Assembly: GCF_027532945.1 (NCBI RefSeq)
Contig: NZ_JAPZTZ010000014.1
Location: 62,001-126,000 of the forward strand
Reading direction: 5' to 3'
From: Phreatobacter sp.
Lineage (GTDB): Bacteria; Pseudomonadota; Alphaproteobacteria; Rhizobiales; Phreatobacteraceae
DNA length: 64,000 bases
Below are positions 41,601-50,803 of the stretch, in pieces (position 1 is the stretch's first letter; every line of letters starts with the position of its first letter). The position numbers and the translations under genes were made by a program. The notes under the pieces were generated by a model, which saw nothing but the letters and a program-made list of their open reading frames with translations, made no database searches and was not told the origin of the DNA.

Positions 41601-42186
41601 CGCCAGCGAGGCGGCAAGGTGGTACCAGCGCGCCGCGGATGCCGGTGTCGTACCGGCCCAGTACCGCCTCGGCAGCCTCTATGAGAAGGGCACCGGCGTG
41701 CTGCGCGATTTCGAGCGTGCCCGCCGCCTCTACGAGCGCTCGGGCGAGGCCGGCAACGCCAAGGCCATGCATAACCTCGCGGTCATGTACGCCCAGGGTC
41801 AGATCACCCAGCGCCCGGACTACCGCGCTGCTGCCACCTGGTTCCGTCGCGCCGCCGAGCATGGTGTCGCCGACAGCCAGTACAATCTCGGCATCCTCTA
41901 TGCCCGGGGCCTCGGCGTCGAGCAGAGCCTCGCCGAGAGCTACAAGTGGTTCGCCCTCGCCGCCGCCGGCGGCGACCAGGACGCCGGCAAGAAGCGCGAC
42001 GAGGTCGCCGCCCGCATCGACGCCCAGACCCTGGTCGCGGCGCGCCTCGCGGTGCAGACCTTCTCCGCAAAGACTGAGCCGGACCAGGCGGTGCGCGTCG
42101 CAGCGCCCGCCGAGTGGAGCGATGCCCCGGCCGATCCCGCCCAGCCGGCGCGCCCCGCCCCGCGCCGCGCCCAGTCGACCCGCTGA
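38671..42186 (+). CDS. podJ: PodJ-like localization factor (coiled coil, TM, Sel1/TPR repeats)
   Basis: N-terminal MRHTIPWSVKGVDQDAKEAAKEAARRSGMSLGEWLNTVI, long coiled coil, TM (LLMGIAAALLVLAAGIA), Sel1 repeats (AARWYQRAADAGVVPAQYRLGSLYEKGTGV). Confidence 0.82.
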   Translation: MRHTIPWSVKGVDQDAKEAAKEAARRSGMSLGEWLNTVIAEQAADAAPEDQDSGLATVTRRLESISQRLDAVTRRESATAIPAASVARTDQTDIVRALDAVARLAEISERRSAAAIEAVERIGSRPAATPGMAAPLPQAAPRQDHSAELDAIARSIRNLDMPAPRRQPIEPPAARRGLRGDIDSSMAEIAARQHALAGSRGAPAVAAAPPPVTIAAPPLAPAQPITLDLSPIANRLDALSRQIDTVLAQARPAAKPADAQLAGEIGRLSQRIDTLAAPVSDGLHGEIRSLSGRIEQMRRELAARETGQHDHAVAGLRADIAAMAEQLADLAPRRAVESLEAEVHALADRLHEIRAKGLPAEPLQDLIGEFERTISRLMPAEGIAEELRDMSRRIDDLSARGMSQAQVARLADETFAIRSMLADTVSRDVVDALGAQIAALGRRIDDMAHEIAEERARPAPASDVTAITAAIEARIDEIADRLAAAPRPAVPAASNPQLEEALRRLADKLEDSHTRPDDPKALAEIERHILSLAAKIDAADGRFAQLGTIERGLSDLFVQMEEMRASAVEAAERAARQAVAAANAGAAPSEGEIEALRREIAEVRRAREALDAAPAAQTVDAVQQTFERVARRIAEIEPTAAPAAAEPAPSTARTEPATDRRAATPVVAERAASPVARQGAPSRPPGSVDLPLEPGSGAPRVRPPAAGATQSASATKTDFIAAARRAAKAAAAEPTQRDNSADAPAKAGFLARFRGGAKAVPTDEATPAKEPRFRLPGMGSKAAAAKVEPEVETVQAAAPAAAPAAEPVIAIDAAERPVVSVNRKTLLMGIAAALLVLAAGIATMPKIRSLIDATGQQQVTAPRAAGEAPAATAPAAAPAPAAATITSAPAEATPAADPAPTPPAAETAPETTGSVARTPPTGAGTTLSPSGWQPIDTRTGRPVTIPPALKAAADAGDPIAAFELGTRYLEGRGVAVSASEAARWYQRAADAGVVPAQYRLGSLYEKGTGVLRDFERARRLYERSGEAGNAKAMHNLAVMYAQGQITQRPDYRAAATWFRRAAEHGVADSQYNLGILYARGLGVEQSLAESYKWFALAAAGGDQDAGKKRDEVAARIDAQTLVAARLAVQTFSAKTEPDQAVRVAAPAEWSDAPADPAQPARPAPRRAQSTR

Positions 42187-42241
42187 CACCGCACCTTCAG
42201 GCCATGCCGGGACGCGTCACGGCATGGTGAGCGGGCCGCCA

Positions 42242-42269
42242 TTGACAATCATGCTGCACTGCACAATAT
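42242..42269 (+). promoter_or_regulatory. Candidate sigma-70 promoter overlapped by a TGC-rich motif
   Basis: TTGACA - N16 - CAATAT; the spacer contains CATGCTGCACTGCACAAT. Confidence 0.5.
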
Positions 42270-42323
42270 CCGTGCCTCTAGGGATGTGAACGCCTCGGGA
42301 TCCTGATTCACGAGGAGATCACC

Positions 42324-42869
42324 ATGGCACGGGCCACGAACGAGCTCGGCACCATCCGCGAACTGTCCGGCCGCGACGCCGACCTTCATCGCGAGCACCT
42401 CCTGCGGCTCGACGCCGAAGGCCGTCGCGAGCGTTTCAACGGCGTCGCCGGCGACCATTTCATCCGCGACTATGCGGCGCGCTGTTTCGCAGGCCGCACC
42501 CGCGTGTTCGCCTTCATCGACGCCGAGGGCATCGTCCGCGGCGCGGCGGAACTCCATGCACCCGCGCGTGGCGAACCCGCGGACATCGCCTTCTCGGTCG
42601 AGCCGACCTTCCGCCAGTCCGGCATCGGCAGCCGCCTGTTCGAGGTCGTCATCGCCGCCGCGCGCTATTCGCGCTTCCCGGAGCTGCGCATCACCTCCAC
42701 CGCCGGCAACCGCGCCATGCGGGCGCTGGCCCGCAAGTTCGGTGCGCGCTTCACCTTCGAGGCTGGCGAAGTGGTTGGCCTGATCGGCCTCGCCGTTAGC
42801 CACGGCAAGGTCTCGGCCGCCCGCCGTGCATCGACGCTGCCTTTCGAGCGCTACGCCGCGGCCGTCTGA
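42324..42869 (+). CDS. GNAT family N-acetyltransferase
   Basis: DIAFSVEPTFRQSGIGSRLFEVVIAAARYSRFPELRITSTAGNRAMRALARKFG. Confidence 0.88.
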   Translation: MARATNELGTIRELSGRDADLHREHLLRLDAEGRRERFNGVAGDHFIRDYAARCFAGRTRVFAFIDAEGIVRGAAELHAPARGEPADIAFSVEPTFRQSGIGSRLFEVVIAAARYSRFPELRITSTAGNRAMRALARKFGARFTFEAGEVVGLIGLAVSHGKVSAARRASTLPFERYAAAV

Positions 42870-42896
42870 ACCTTCGCATCGCCCCGATGACGCAGA

Positions 42897-42926
42897 AAAG
42901 CCCGCCGGATCGCTCCGGCGGGCTTT
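42897..42926. terminator. Bidirectional-type intrinsic terminator
   Basis: Perfect 13-bp stem AAAGCCCGCCGGA-TCGC-TCCGGCGGGCTTT between convergent genes. Confidence 0.85.
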
Positions 42927-42950
42927 CTCATGGGGGGAACAGTGGGTCCG

Positions 42951-43460
42951 TCAGGCGGCCTTGGCGGCCTTCGTCGCCTTGGCGGCCTTGGTCACGATGG
43001 CCTCGGCCTCGGTGCGCAGCGTCTCGGCGCCGTCGGTGGCAAGGCCGCGCAGCTTGGCGAACGTCGCCTCGGCACGTGCGCGATTGTCGTCGCCGAACGT
43101 CTGGACGAAGGCGACCTGGCGCTCGACGGCAGCCTGGAGGCTGGGGGCGGCGAGCACGTCGCGGGTCGCGTCGATGACGAGGGTGGCATTGGCCACGGCG
43201 CCAGCGAAGGCGTCACGCATGAACTCGGCACCGGTGCCGGCAGCGGCGACGGCAGCCTTCTCGGCCTTGGCGGCGACGGTCAGCGAGGCGGTCTCGGCCT
43301 CGGCAAGGCCGGCCTTGGCCGCATCGGCGGCGCGGACGGCGAAATCCTTGAGGGCGGGCGGCGGGGTCATGGTGCCCGGCGCGGTGCCGAAGGCGGCAAA
43401 GGCCTGCTTCATCTGGCCGAGGGCGGTGTCGGCGGCGGTCTTGAAGGTCTGGTCGAACAT
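42951..43460 (-). CDS. Phasin family protein
   Basis: MFDQTFKTAADTALGQMKQAFAAFGTAPG..., Ala/Lys-rich amphipathic helices typical of Phasin_2. Confidence 0.8.
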   Translation of the reverse strand: MFDQTFKTAADTALGQMKQAFAAFGTAPGTMTPPPALKDFAVRAADAAKAGLAEAETASLTVAAKAEKAAVAAAGTGAEFMRDAFAGAVANATLVIDATRDVLAAPSLQAAVERQVAFVQTFGDDNRARAEATFAKLRGLATDGAETLRTEAEAIVTKAAKATKAAKAA

Positions 43461-43546
43461 CTCTGTCTCCATTCTCGTGTGTGAGCCATGGTCCGCCGTC
43501 CGGTTTCGGCCCAGCGGATGAGATTCATGTAGCCCATTTCATTGTG

Positions 43547-43577
43547 CATTGCAACATACATGCTGCGACGCACAATG
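43547..43577. promoter_or_regulatory. TGC-rich inverted repeat in the phasin upstream region
   Basis: CATTGTGC ... GCACAATG arms with CATGCTGCGACGCACAAT at 43559-43576. Confidence 0.45.
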
Positions 43578-43669
43578 CCTGCAGGGCCCGGGCCGTGGAT
43601 GCGAACCCTTCCTGCGCCGGAGCGTTGCGCCTATCTCAGGACGATAAGCCCCGAAGGAGATGGCCGATC

Positions 43670-44959
43670 ATGGCGCCGGACCAGACCGCCGAGACCGACG
43701 CCGCCCAGCGCGAGCGCGAGAAACAGGCCGCTCTCACCCGCGCCAAGCGTCTGGCGACGCTGCTGCTGCTCACCAGCGTCACCGTCATGGTCATCGCCAA
43801 GGCGCTGGAGCATCGCCATCCCGCCTTCGGCTTCATCGCCGCCTTCGCCGAAGCCGCGACCATCGGCGGGCTCGCCGACTGGTACGCCGTGGTCGCGCTG
43901 TTCCGCCATCCCATGGGCCTGCCGATCCCCCATACGGCCATCATCCAGAAGAACCAGTCCCGCATCGCCGACAGCCTCGGCAAGTTCGTCGAGACCAACT
44001 TCCTCGCCCCCGGCCCGGTCGGCGCAAAGCTCCGCGAGGTCGATTTCGCCTCGATGATCGCCGCATGGCTCGCCGATCCCGCCAAGAGCGCCAGCCTGTC
44101 CCGCTTCGTCGTCAACCTGCTGCCGCAGGCGGTCGCCGGCATGGACCAGTCGCGCATGAAGGAGTTCCTCGCCGAGCGGCTCACCGACCAGCTCGCCGCG
44201 CTGAAGCTCGGCCCGCTGGCGGCGAAGCTCCTCGGCGCCGTCACCGAGGACCGCCGCCACCAGAGGCTTCTGGACGAGGTAATTGATGCGGTGGAGCGCA
44301 TCCTGGCCGACCAGTCCACCGTCGACGGTATCCGCGACAAGATCCGCCAGGAGCTGCCCACTCTCTTCAACCTGTTCAAGGCGGACGCCTATCTGCTCAG
44401 CCGCATCCTGAAATCCACCGCCAGCTTCCTCGACGAGGTGCGCACCGATCCCGACCACGCGCTGCGGCTGGAATTCGACCGCTTCGTCGAGAACTTCATC
44501 ACCAGCCTGCGCGACAGCCCGGATTACGAGGCCCGCGCCGAGAAGCTGAAGCAGGACATTCTCGGCCGGCAGGAGGTGCGCGACCTTGCCCAGACGCTCT
44601 GGCGCAACCTCGTCGACTATGTCGAGCGCGACGCCGCATCGCCCGACTCCCGCATCGAGGCCCAGATCACCCTGATCCTCAGCCATGTCGGCGAGAAGCT
44701 CGCCACCGATCCCCGGCTCAAGGCGGAGATGAACGACGGTTTCGTCGTCACGCTCTCCACCCTGGTGGAGCAGCAGAAGAGCGGCGCCTCGCGTTTCATC
44801 GCCGACCAGGTCAAGGCTTGGAACATGCAGCAGCTCATCCGGTTGATCGAGCTGAACGTCGGGCGCGACCTCCAGTACATCCGCCTCAACGGCACGCTGA
44901 TCGGCGGCCTCGCCGGCCTCGTCCTGCACACGATCGAGGTGCTGATCCGCGCGTCTTGA
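43670..44959 (+). CDS. DUF445 family membrane protein
   Basis: AAFAEAATIGGLADWYAVVALFRHPMGLPIPHTAIIQKNQSRIADSLGKFVETNFL. Confidence 0.9.
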   Translation: MAPDQTAETDAAQREREKQAALTRAKRLATLLLLTSVTVMVIAKALEHRHPAFGFIAAFAEAATIGGLADWYAVVALFRHPMGLPIPHTAIIQKNQSRIADSLGKFVETNFLAPGPVGAKLREVDFASMIAAWLADPAKSASLSRFVVNLLPQAVAGMDQSRMKEFLAERLTDQLAALKLGPLAAKLLGAVTEDRRHQRLLDEVIDAVERILADQSTVDGIRDKIRQELPTLFNLFKADAYLLSRILKSTASFLDEVRTDPDHALRLEFDRFVENFITSLRDSPDYEARAEKLKQDILGRQEVRDLAQTLWRNLVDYVERDAASPDSRIEAQITLILSHVGEKLATDPRLKAEMNDGFVVTLSTLVEQQKSGASRFIADQVKAWNMQQLIRLIELNVGRDLQYIRLNGTLIGGLAGLVLHTIEVLIRAS

Positions 44960-45050
44960 TGTGGTCACCGGTGAGGCCTAGCGTCGCTACCGCCCGGGCA
45001 GGCATTCCCGGCGTCGTTCCCCGCTTTGCCATGACCGATGGAGTTGCCTT

Positions 45051-45476
45051 ATGACGCCTAATCCCCAGCCCTTCCTCGACATGTTCAAGAAGCTCGGCGA
45101 AGACCTGAAGGTCCCGGCCGTCGCGCTGGAACCGATCTTGGCCCATCACCGCAAGAATCTTGAGGCACTCGCCGCCAGTGGCAAGGCCGCCGCCGAGGGC
45201 GCCACCGCCGTCGCCGCCAAGCAGCGCGAGATCATGGAAACCGCGGTGAAGGACATCCAGGAGGCCGCGCAAGCGTTCAAGATGCCCGGCAGCCCCCAGG
45301 AGATGATGGCGGCACAGGCCGACTTCGCCCGGCGTGCCATGGAGGCCGCGGTGAAGAACACGCGCGATCTCGCCGAGCTCGTGCAGAAGTCGAACAGTGA
45401 GGCTGTCCGCGTCATCCACGACCGGATGCAGGAGAGCTTCGAGGAGATCCGCCAGGCTTTCCAGCGCAAGGCCTGA
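45051..45476 (+). CDS. Phasin family protein
   Basis: FKKLGEDLKVPAVALEPILAHHRKNLEALAASGKAAAEG, QAAQAFK; Phasin_2-like. Confidence 0.82.
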   Translation: MTPNPQPFLDMFKKLGEDLKVPAVALEPILAHHRKNLEALAASGKAAAEGATAVAAKQREIMETAVKDIQEAAQAFKMPGSPQEMMAAQADFARRAMEAAVKNTRDLAELVQKSNSEAVRVIHDRMQESFEEIRQAFQRKA

Positions 45477-45630
45477 GCCGCCTGAAGACCTCCGCCATCT
45501 GCGGCCGCGCGAGAAAAATCCGCGCGGTCATTGAACCTGTGACGTTTGAAACGCGACCCAAGGGCTCGAACGGCACGCCTGACACGCACCGCGTGTACAT
45601 GGCCGCCATCCAAACCCTCGGAGTTTTGCC

Positions 45631-45837
45631 ATGTCCTACGTCGCAACCTCGGCTTCCAAGCCGACTTCCACTCTCTCGCTTCTGGCCGATCGCATCGCGA
45701 CCGGCTTCACCAATCTCCTCCGCGAGATCCGGGCCCGTCACGCCTCCAACGAGCTGCGGGACCTCAACCCGGCGCTGCTCAAGGATATGGGCATTTCCCG
45801 TTCCGACATCGACCGGGTGGTGCGTCTCGGCCGCTGA
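45631..45837 (+). CDS. DUF1127 domain-containing protein
   Basis: C-terminal ASNELRDLNPALLKDMGISRSDIDRVVR. Confidence 0.88.
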   Translation: MSYVATSASKPTSTLSLLADRIATGFTNLLREIRARHASNELRDLNPALLKDMGISRSDIDRVVRLGR

Positions 45838-45855
45838 TCGGCCCGCGGGCGGCGG

Positions 45856-47247
45856 TCACTCCGCTGCCTGTTTGCCCCGGCTGGCATCGAGCGCCGCGCG
45901 GATGCGGTCGGCGAGCGAAAGCTCGCCGGCCCGCCGGCGACGACCGCCCGACCCGGGCACGGCCGCGAGAATCTCGTCGATCCGGGAATCCGGGCCTTCG
46001 AGCATGGCCGTGACCCGCGCCACCTCGATGGCGACATCATCGATGCGGGCGCGCAGGTCCTCGGCCTGGCGCGCCTCGCGCGCCAGGGTCGTCTCGGCCG
46101 CCTTGGTGAGAGACGAGACCTGCCGCTGGATCCGTGTCCGGTCCTCGCGCACCTTGGCGAGCGAGCCTTCCAGCATGTTCTTCTCGGCAATGGCCGTCTC
46201 GGCAGCGAGCTGGAGCCGCCGCGCCGTCTCGGCAGCATCCTCCCGCACCGCCTGGATGTCGCGGGCAAGGCGATCGCGCTCGGCCTCGATCCGGGCGACG
46301 CCGCGCTCGGCCGCATCGCGGGCGGTCTGCTCGCGGGTGGCCCGTTCGATTTCAGCCGCGACAGCCGCCTCCAGCCGCTGCCGCTCCTCGACCAGCTTGG
46401 CGACCTTGGCCTCTTCCGCGGCGAGCGCTGCGGCGAGGCGCTTCACCTCGGCGGCCCGCTCGGACGCAGCGCGCGCTTCGGCGGTGAGCCGTGTCGAGGT
46501 CTCGGCGAGCTCCCGGCCGCGCGCGGCGAGGTCCGCCCGCAAGCCCGCGACCTCCTCCTGCTCGCGCTTCAGCTGCGCCTGCAGATCGGCGATGCGCTGG
46601 CGCTCTCCGGTCAGGAGGTTCGATGTCTCGGCATAGGTGAGGCGATGGGCGGCAAGATCGCTGTTGGCGGAGGCGAGTTCGGCCGTCAGCGCGGCGATCT
46701 GGTTGCGCTGGTTGTCGCCCTGGGTGCGCAGCGCCACGATCTCCACCCGCTGCGCGTCACTCTCGGCGATCTTGGCCTTGTGCTCGGCGGTCAGCGCGGC
46801 GAGGGAAGCATCGCGGGTGGCGATGGTCTCAATGGCGGTGGCGATCTCCGCGGATTTGGCTGCGATGGTCTCCCGCGCCTCGCCGATGACCCCCTCGAGC
46901 CGGCTCACCTCGGCCTCCCGCTCGGTGATCCGCGCGGCGCGACTGTCGAGTTCGGCTTCGAGGTCGCGGATAGTCTCGGTGCGCCGGGCAAGATCGATGA
47001 GGTGGCGGTTCGCCGCCTCGCGCTGACGTTCGGCCTCGATCTCGGCCTGGCGGATGCGCAGCGCGCCTTCCGCCCTCACCTGATCCTTCTCGGCCTTGAT
47101 CTCGGCCATGGACAGCGGCATGGCCGCCTGGACGCGCCGCGTCGTGAGCCGCACCGCGCGCTGCCACACGGCGCCCATCAGCGCCAGCGCCAGGAGGCCG
47201 GCGACGACGAAGCCCAGGACGAAGACCATGGCGGTCTCGATGGTCAC
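45856..47247 (-). CDS. Membrane-anchored coiled-coil hypothetical protein
   Basis: N-terminal TM (MVFVLGFVVAGLLALALMGAVW) followed by about 400 aa of E/A/R-rich coiled coil. Confidence 0.75.
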   Translation of the reverse strand: MTIETAMVFVLGFVVAGLLALALMGAVWQRAVRLTTRRVQAAMPLSMAEIKAEKDQVRAEGALRIRQAEIEAERQREAANRHLIDLARRTETIRDLEAELDSRAARITEREAEVSRLEGVIGEARETIAAKSAEIATAIETIATRDASLAALTAEHKAKIAESDAQRVEIVALRTQGDNQRNQIAALTAELASANSDLAAHRLTYAETSNLLTGERQRIADLQAQLKREQEEVAGLRADLAARGRELAETSTRLTAEARAASERAAEVKRLAAALAAEEAKVAKLVEERQRLEAAVAAEIERATREQTARDAAERGVARIEAERDRLARDIQAVREDAAETARRLQLAAETAIAEKNMLEGSLAKVREDRTRIQRQVSSLTKAAETTLAREARQAEDLRARIDDVAIEVARVTAMLEGPDSRIDEILAAVPGSGGRRRRAGELSLADRIRAALDASRGKQAAE

Positions 47248-47359
47248 GGCTCAGCGCCTCCTGTGACGGCCGGTGCACTCTTCTGCCATGGGCGCAGCGC
47301 CGCGGGAAGGGCCGAGACGGCAGGGCGGAACACAAGGCGTTCCGTCGCGCCGCTCCCGA

Positions 47360-47950
47360 TCAGAAGGGGTTCCAGGTCGGCCGGGCGGTGAACTTGAGGT
47401 AACCGCCGTTGACGCCGAGGCGGGCGCCGACCCCGGTGCGGATCGGCACGACCAGCATGTTGTCGGCGCCGAGCGCCGTCATGCCAAGGCCGCCCACAAG
47501 ATAGGCCGAGCCGTCAATGCCGATGAAACGGCGCTCGAGGTCGCGGACGTCGCGGACCCGGTAGGCCAGCATCATGGTGCGGGCGCCATCGCCGCCAAAA
47601 TCGAAGCCGAGCGACGGGCCCTGCCAGTAGACTTTCGCGTCGCTGCCGCCCTTGGTGTAGAGCATGCCCTCGCCGTAGCGCAGGCCCGCGACGAAGGCGC
47701 CGGAACCCTCCTGCCCGAGAATATAGGCGCTCGGACGGCCCCACTGCTGGGTGGCGCGCTCGATGAGATTGGCGAGGCCGCGGCTGGTGCCACCGAAGAA
47801 GCGGTGGCCAGCGCCGAGGACCTCGTTGCCCGAGAACGTGCTCGGCGACTGCGAATCATAGGAGCGCTGGGCGACGGCGGGACCGGCGACGAGGCTGGCT
47901 CCGAGGCCGGCGAGGAGGGTGCGGCGGTCGAGGGAAGCGGGGCGGCGCAT
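47360..47950 (-). CDS. DUF1134 family protein
   Basis: YDSQSPSTFSGNEVLGAGHRFFGGTSRGLANLIERA..., signal sequence. Confidence 0.88.
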   Translation of the reverse strand: MRRPASLDRRTLLAGLGASLVAGPAVAQRSYDSQSPSTFSGNEVLGAGHRFFGGTSRGLANLIERATQQWGRPSAYILGQEGSGAFVAGLRYGEGMLYTKGGSDAKVYWQGPSLGFDFGGDGARTMMLAYRVRDVRDLERRFIGIDGSAYLVGGLGMTALGADNMLVVPIRTGVGARLGVNGGYLKFTARPTWNPF

Positions 47951-48128
47951 GATGACCTCTCGAATGTCTCCGCGGTTCTGCGGATGGCGGAACGGACTGC
48001 CTCCAGACTAGACCGGCGATGGTAACCATTTGGTCACCAGACGCGGATTTCAGCACGCGCGGTAAGACTCCGGTTACCCTCCGCCGGCATGGTCCGGTGG
48101 TGTCGGAGTGCAAGATTCGGGACCAAAC

Positions 48129-48638
48129 ATGTCAGTGATGAGGCAGTTCCTTCGTCCCCTGCTCCTCACCCTCGCGGTGACCGGTCTTTATGCGGGCGTC
48201 GCCCTGGTCGTCGGCATGACCGGTGACGAGAGCCGCGCCGCGACCACCGAGCGCGTGGTCACCGACCGCCTCACCGGCCTTGCCATCTATGGCTATGATC
48301 CGGTTGCCTATTTCACCGAAAGCGAGCCGCGCGAGGGCACCGCGGCTTTCGAACTGTCCTGGGCTGGCGCCACCTGGCGCTTCAGCAACGAGGGCAACCG
48401 CGACGCCTTCATGCAGGATCCCTCCGTCTACGAGCCGCGCTACGGCGGCTATGATCCCGTCGCCATTGGCACGGGCGTGCCGACCCCCGGTCATCCCGGC
48501 GTCTGGCTGGTGCACAACCAGCGCCTCTATGTCTTCCATTCCGAGTCCAACCGGGCGCTGTTCATGACCAGCCCGGCGGAAGCGATCCAGCGCGCCGAGG
48601 GCCATTGGGCTCAGGTCAAGGCGCAGCTCGTCCCCTGA
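48129..48638 (+). CDS. YHS domain-containing secreted protein
   Basis: LAIYGYDPVAYFTESEPREGTAAFELSWAGATWRFSNEGNRDAF. Confidence 0.88.
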   Translation: MSVMRQFLRPLLLTLAVTGLYAGVALVVGMTGDESRAATTERVVTDRLTGLAIYGYDPVAYFTESEPREGTAAFELSWAGATWRFSNEGNRDAFMQDPSVYEPRYGGYDPVAIGTGVPTPGHPGVWLVHNQRLYVFHSESNRALFMTSPAEAIQRAEGHWAQVKAQLVP

Positions 48639-48651
48639 CGGGTCCCGCAGG

Positions 48652-49602
48652 TCACGGTCGCCGCTTGTCGGCGAAGAAGGCCCAGATCTCCTCGTCCGTC
48701 TCCATGTCGTGGTTCGCCTGGCCGAGCATGGCGCCGACCACCGGCCGCATGCGGCGCTCCACGCGCGTTGGCGTGTGATGGCCACCGCCATCGACCCGGT
48801 AGAGCCGAGTCGCGTGCCGGCATCCGGTGCCTTCGAGGATGGTGATGCGGGAATTGTCCGTGCCGTCCTGATCCGGGAGCGCCCGCTCGCCCGTGCCGGT
48901 GCAGCCGTTGCGGGCCCGATAGAAGGCGAGCGTGTCGGCGATCGAGACCATCGCGCTATCCGGATCGGACCCGGAGCCGCGCCCGACGAAGGGCGTGATG
49001 CGGTCCTCGGTGCCAGCCACCATCACGACAGGCACAGCCGGCGCGGGGCATGACCGCGCCCAGATGATCGACAGCGAGGCGAGCAGCGGCGCGCCGGCGG
49101 CGAAGAGGTCGCCTGCCTCGCAGAGCAGCCGGTGGACCATGTCACCGCCGCCGCCGACGCCGACGACATAGACGCGGCGCCGGTCGAGCCGGCCGCGCGT
49201 CTCCAGTTCGGAGAGCAGGGTGCGGATGAAGGCGACGTCGTCCACCCGCGCCAGCGGGTTGAAGCGGCGGCCGTCCTTGGGTCGCCCGTCGTTCCAGGCA
49301 CCGCGCACGCCCTGCGGATAGACGACGATGAGCTTCTCGCGCCCACCAACCTCATCCCAGGTGAAGTAGCGGCGGATCTGCTCCGGGCTGCCGTTCTCGT
49401 CATGCAGGACGAGGACGACAGGTGCCCGCCGTCCCTGGGCGTGGTCGACCATCAGCGCAGTCCGATTGCCGCCGGGCAGCTGGAAGCTGAGGGTCGTCGT
49501 CGCTTGGCCGAGGGCGGGAAGCACGCCGGCGAGCATGACGAGAGCCGCTGCCAGACTGGCAAGCGCCATCCTCCCCGAACGAACGAGTTCACCGCGAATC
49601 AT
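48652..49602 (-). CDS. PHB depolymerase family / LpqC-like esterase
   Basis: Signal peptide; PVVLVLHDENGSPEQIRRY, VYPQGVRGAWNDGR, VYVVGVGGGGDMVHRLLCE, YRVDGGGHHTP. Confidence 0.8.
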   Translation of the reverse strand: MIRGELVRSGRMALASLAAALVMLAGVLPALGQATTTLSFQLPGGNRTALMVDHAQGRRAPVVLVLHDENGSPEQIRRYFTWDEVGGREKLIVVYPQGVRGAWNDGRPKDGRRFNPLARVDDVAFIRTLLSELETRGRLDRRRVYVVGVGGGGDMVHRLLCEAGDLFAAGAPLLASLSIIWARSCPAPAVPVVMVAGTEDRITPFVGRGSGSDPDSAMVSIADTLAFYRARNGCTGTGERALPDQDGTDNSRITILEGTGCRHATRLYRVDGGGHHTPTRVERRMRPVVGAMLGQANHDMETDEEIWAFFADKRRP

Positions 49603-49662
49603 CGGGGAATTGGGCGCTCATCCCGGCTGAATGACAATCCGGCTAAGCTGGTCGGGACGACG

Positions 49663-50634
49663 TCAGACGATGCCGTTCTTCAGCGGCTCGCCGCGGGAAA
49701 GGCGGCCGAGGTTCTCCACGAGGAGGTCGACCACCCGCCGCTCATAGGAGGCTGTCTCGCCGCCCGTATGCGGGGTGATGAGCACGTTTTCCATGGTCCA
49801 GAGGGGCGAGGCCTCCGGAAGAGGCTCCTCGCGGGTCACGTCGAGGCCGGCCGCGGCGATGGTGTTGGCCTTCAACGCCGCGATCAGCGCGTCCTCGTCG
49901 ACGACCTTGCCGCGGGCACAGTTGATGAGATGCGCCGTCGGCTTCATCGCCTTGAGCCGCTGCGCGTTGATGAGGCCTTCCGTCTCGGGGGTGAGCGGGC
50001 AGGTCAGCACGACGATGTCGGCCTCGCCCAGCGCCCGCTCGAGGTCGGCCGGGCCGACGAGGGCATCGACATTGTCGACCTTCACCGAGGTGTCGCGCTT
50101 CAGGCCGACGACGCGCATGTCGAAGGCCTTGGCAAAGCGCGCGAGCCGCCCGCCAATGCCGCCGAGGCCGATGATGAGCATGGTTTTGCCGGCGAGTTCG
50201 TCCTCGCGCGCGCGAGGGTCGGAGATCATCCCGCGCCAGTGCTTGCGCGCCTGGTTGTCGCGCGCGGTGTGGATCATGCGCGACAGCGCGAGGGTCAGGC
50301 CCATGGCGTGCTCGGCCACCGCGATGGCATTGGCCCCTTGAGCGCTCGCGAGGCGAATGCCGCGCGCCTTCAACGCGTCGAGACCGAAGACGTCGATGCC
50401 GGCGCTGACCGACTGGATGAACTTAAGCTTGCCGGCCTTCTCGATCGGCGCATTGCGCCAGAAGGCCGAGACGCAGACCACGTCGAAGGCATCGATCCGC
50501 GCGTGGAAATCGGCGGCGGAGCGGAACTCCTCGAAGCGGATGCCGGTGTTGCGCCGCGCGAATTCCGCGCCCAGCTGGTAGGCCGAATGGCCGAAGCCGA
50601 TGGTGATGTCGGAGAGCGGGGGCAGCGCGGTCAT
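49663..50634 (-). CDS. D-2-hydroxyacid dehydrogenase
   Basis: TMLIIGLGGIGGRLARFAKAFDMRVVGLKRD, LINCARGKVVDEDALIAAL. Confidence 0.9.
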   Translation of the reverse strand: MTALPPLSDITIGFGHSAYQLGAEFARRNTGIRFEEFRSAADFHARIDAFDVVCVSAFWRNAPIEKAGKLKFIQSVSAGIDVFGLDALKARGIRLASAQGANAIAVAEHAMGLTLALSRMIHTARDNQARKHWRGMISDPRAREDELAGKTMLIIGLGGIGGRLARFAKAFDMRVVGLKRDTSVKVDNVDALVGPADLERALGEADIVVLTCPLTPETEGLINAQRLKAMKPTAHLINCARGKVVDEDALIAALKANTIAAAGLDVTREEPLPEASPLWTMENVLITPHTGGETASYERRVVDLLVENLGRLSRGEPLKNGIV

Positions 50635-50803
50635 GGCGGGTCCTGGGGCGACGAAGGCGCCGATCTTCCCCATCGCGGCCGCCAAGGCAATGGGGCGCGG
50701 CGCGCCCGCCCCATGCGACGCGAGAGCGATACCCATGGCGGCATAGGCCTTGCTAGCCTCATGCGCCCCGCGGGACATGCCCGCCCCATGAGCAACGCCC
50801 ACC

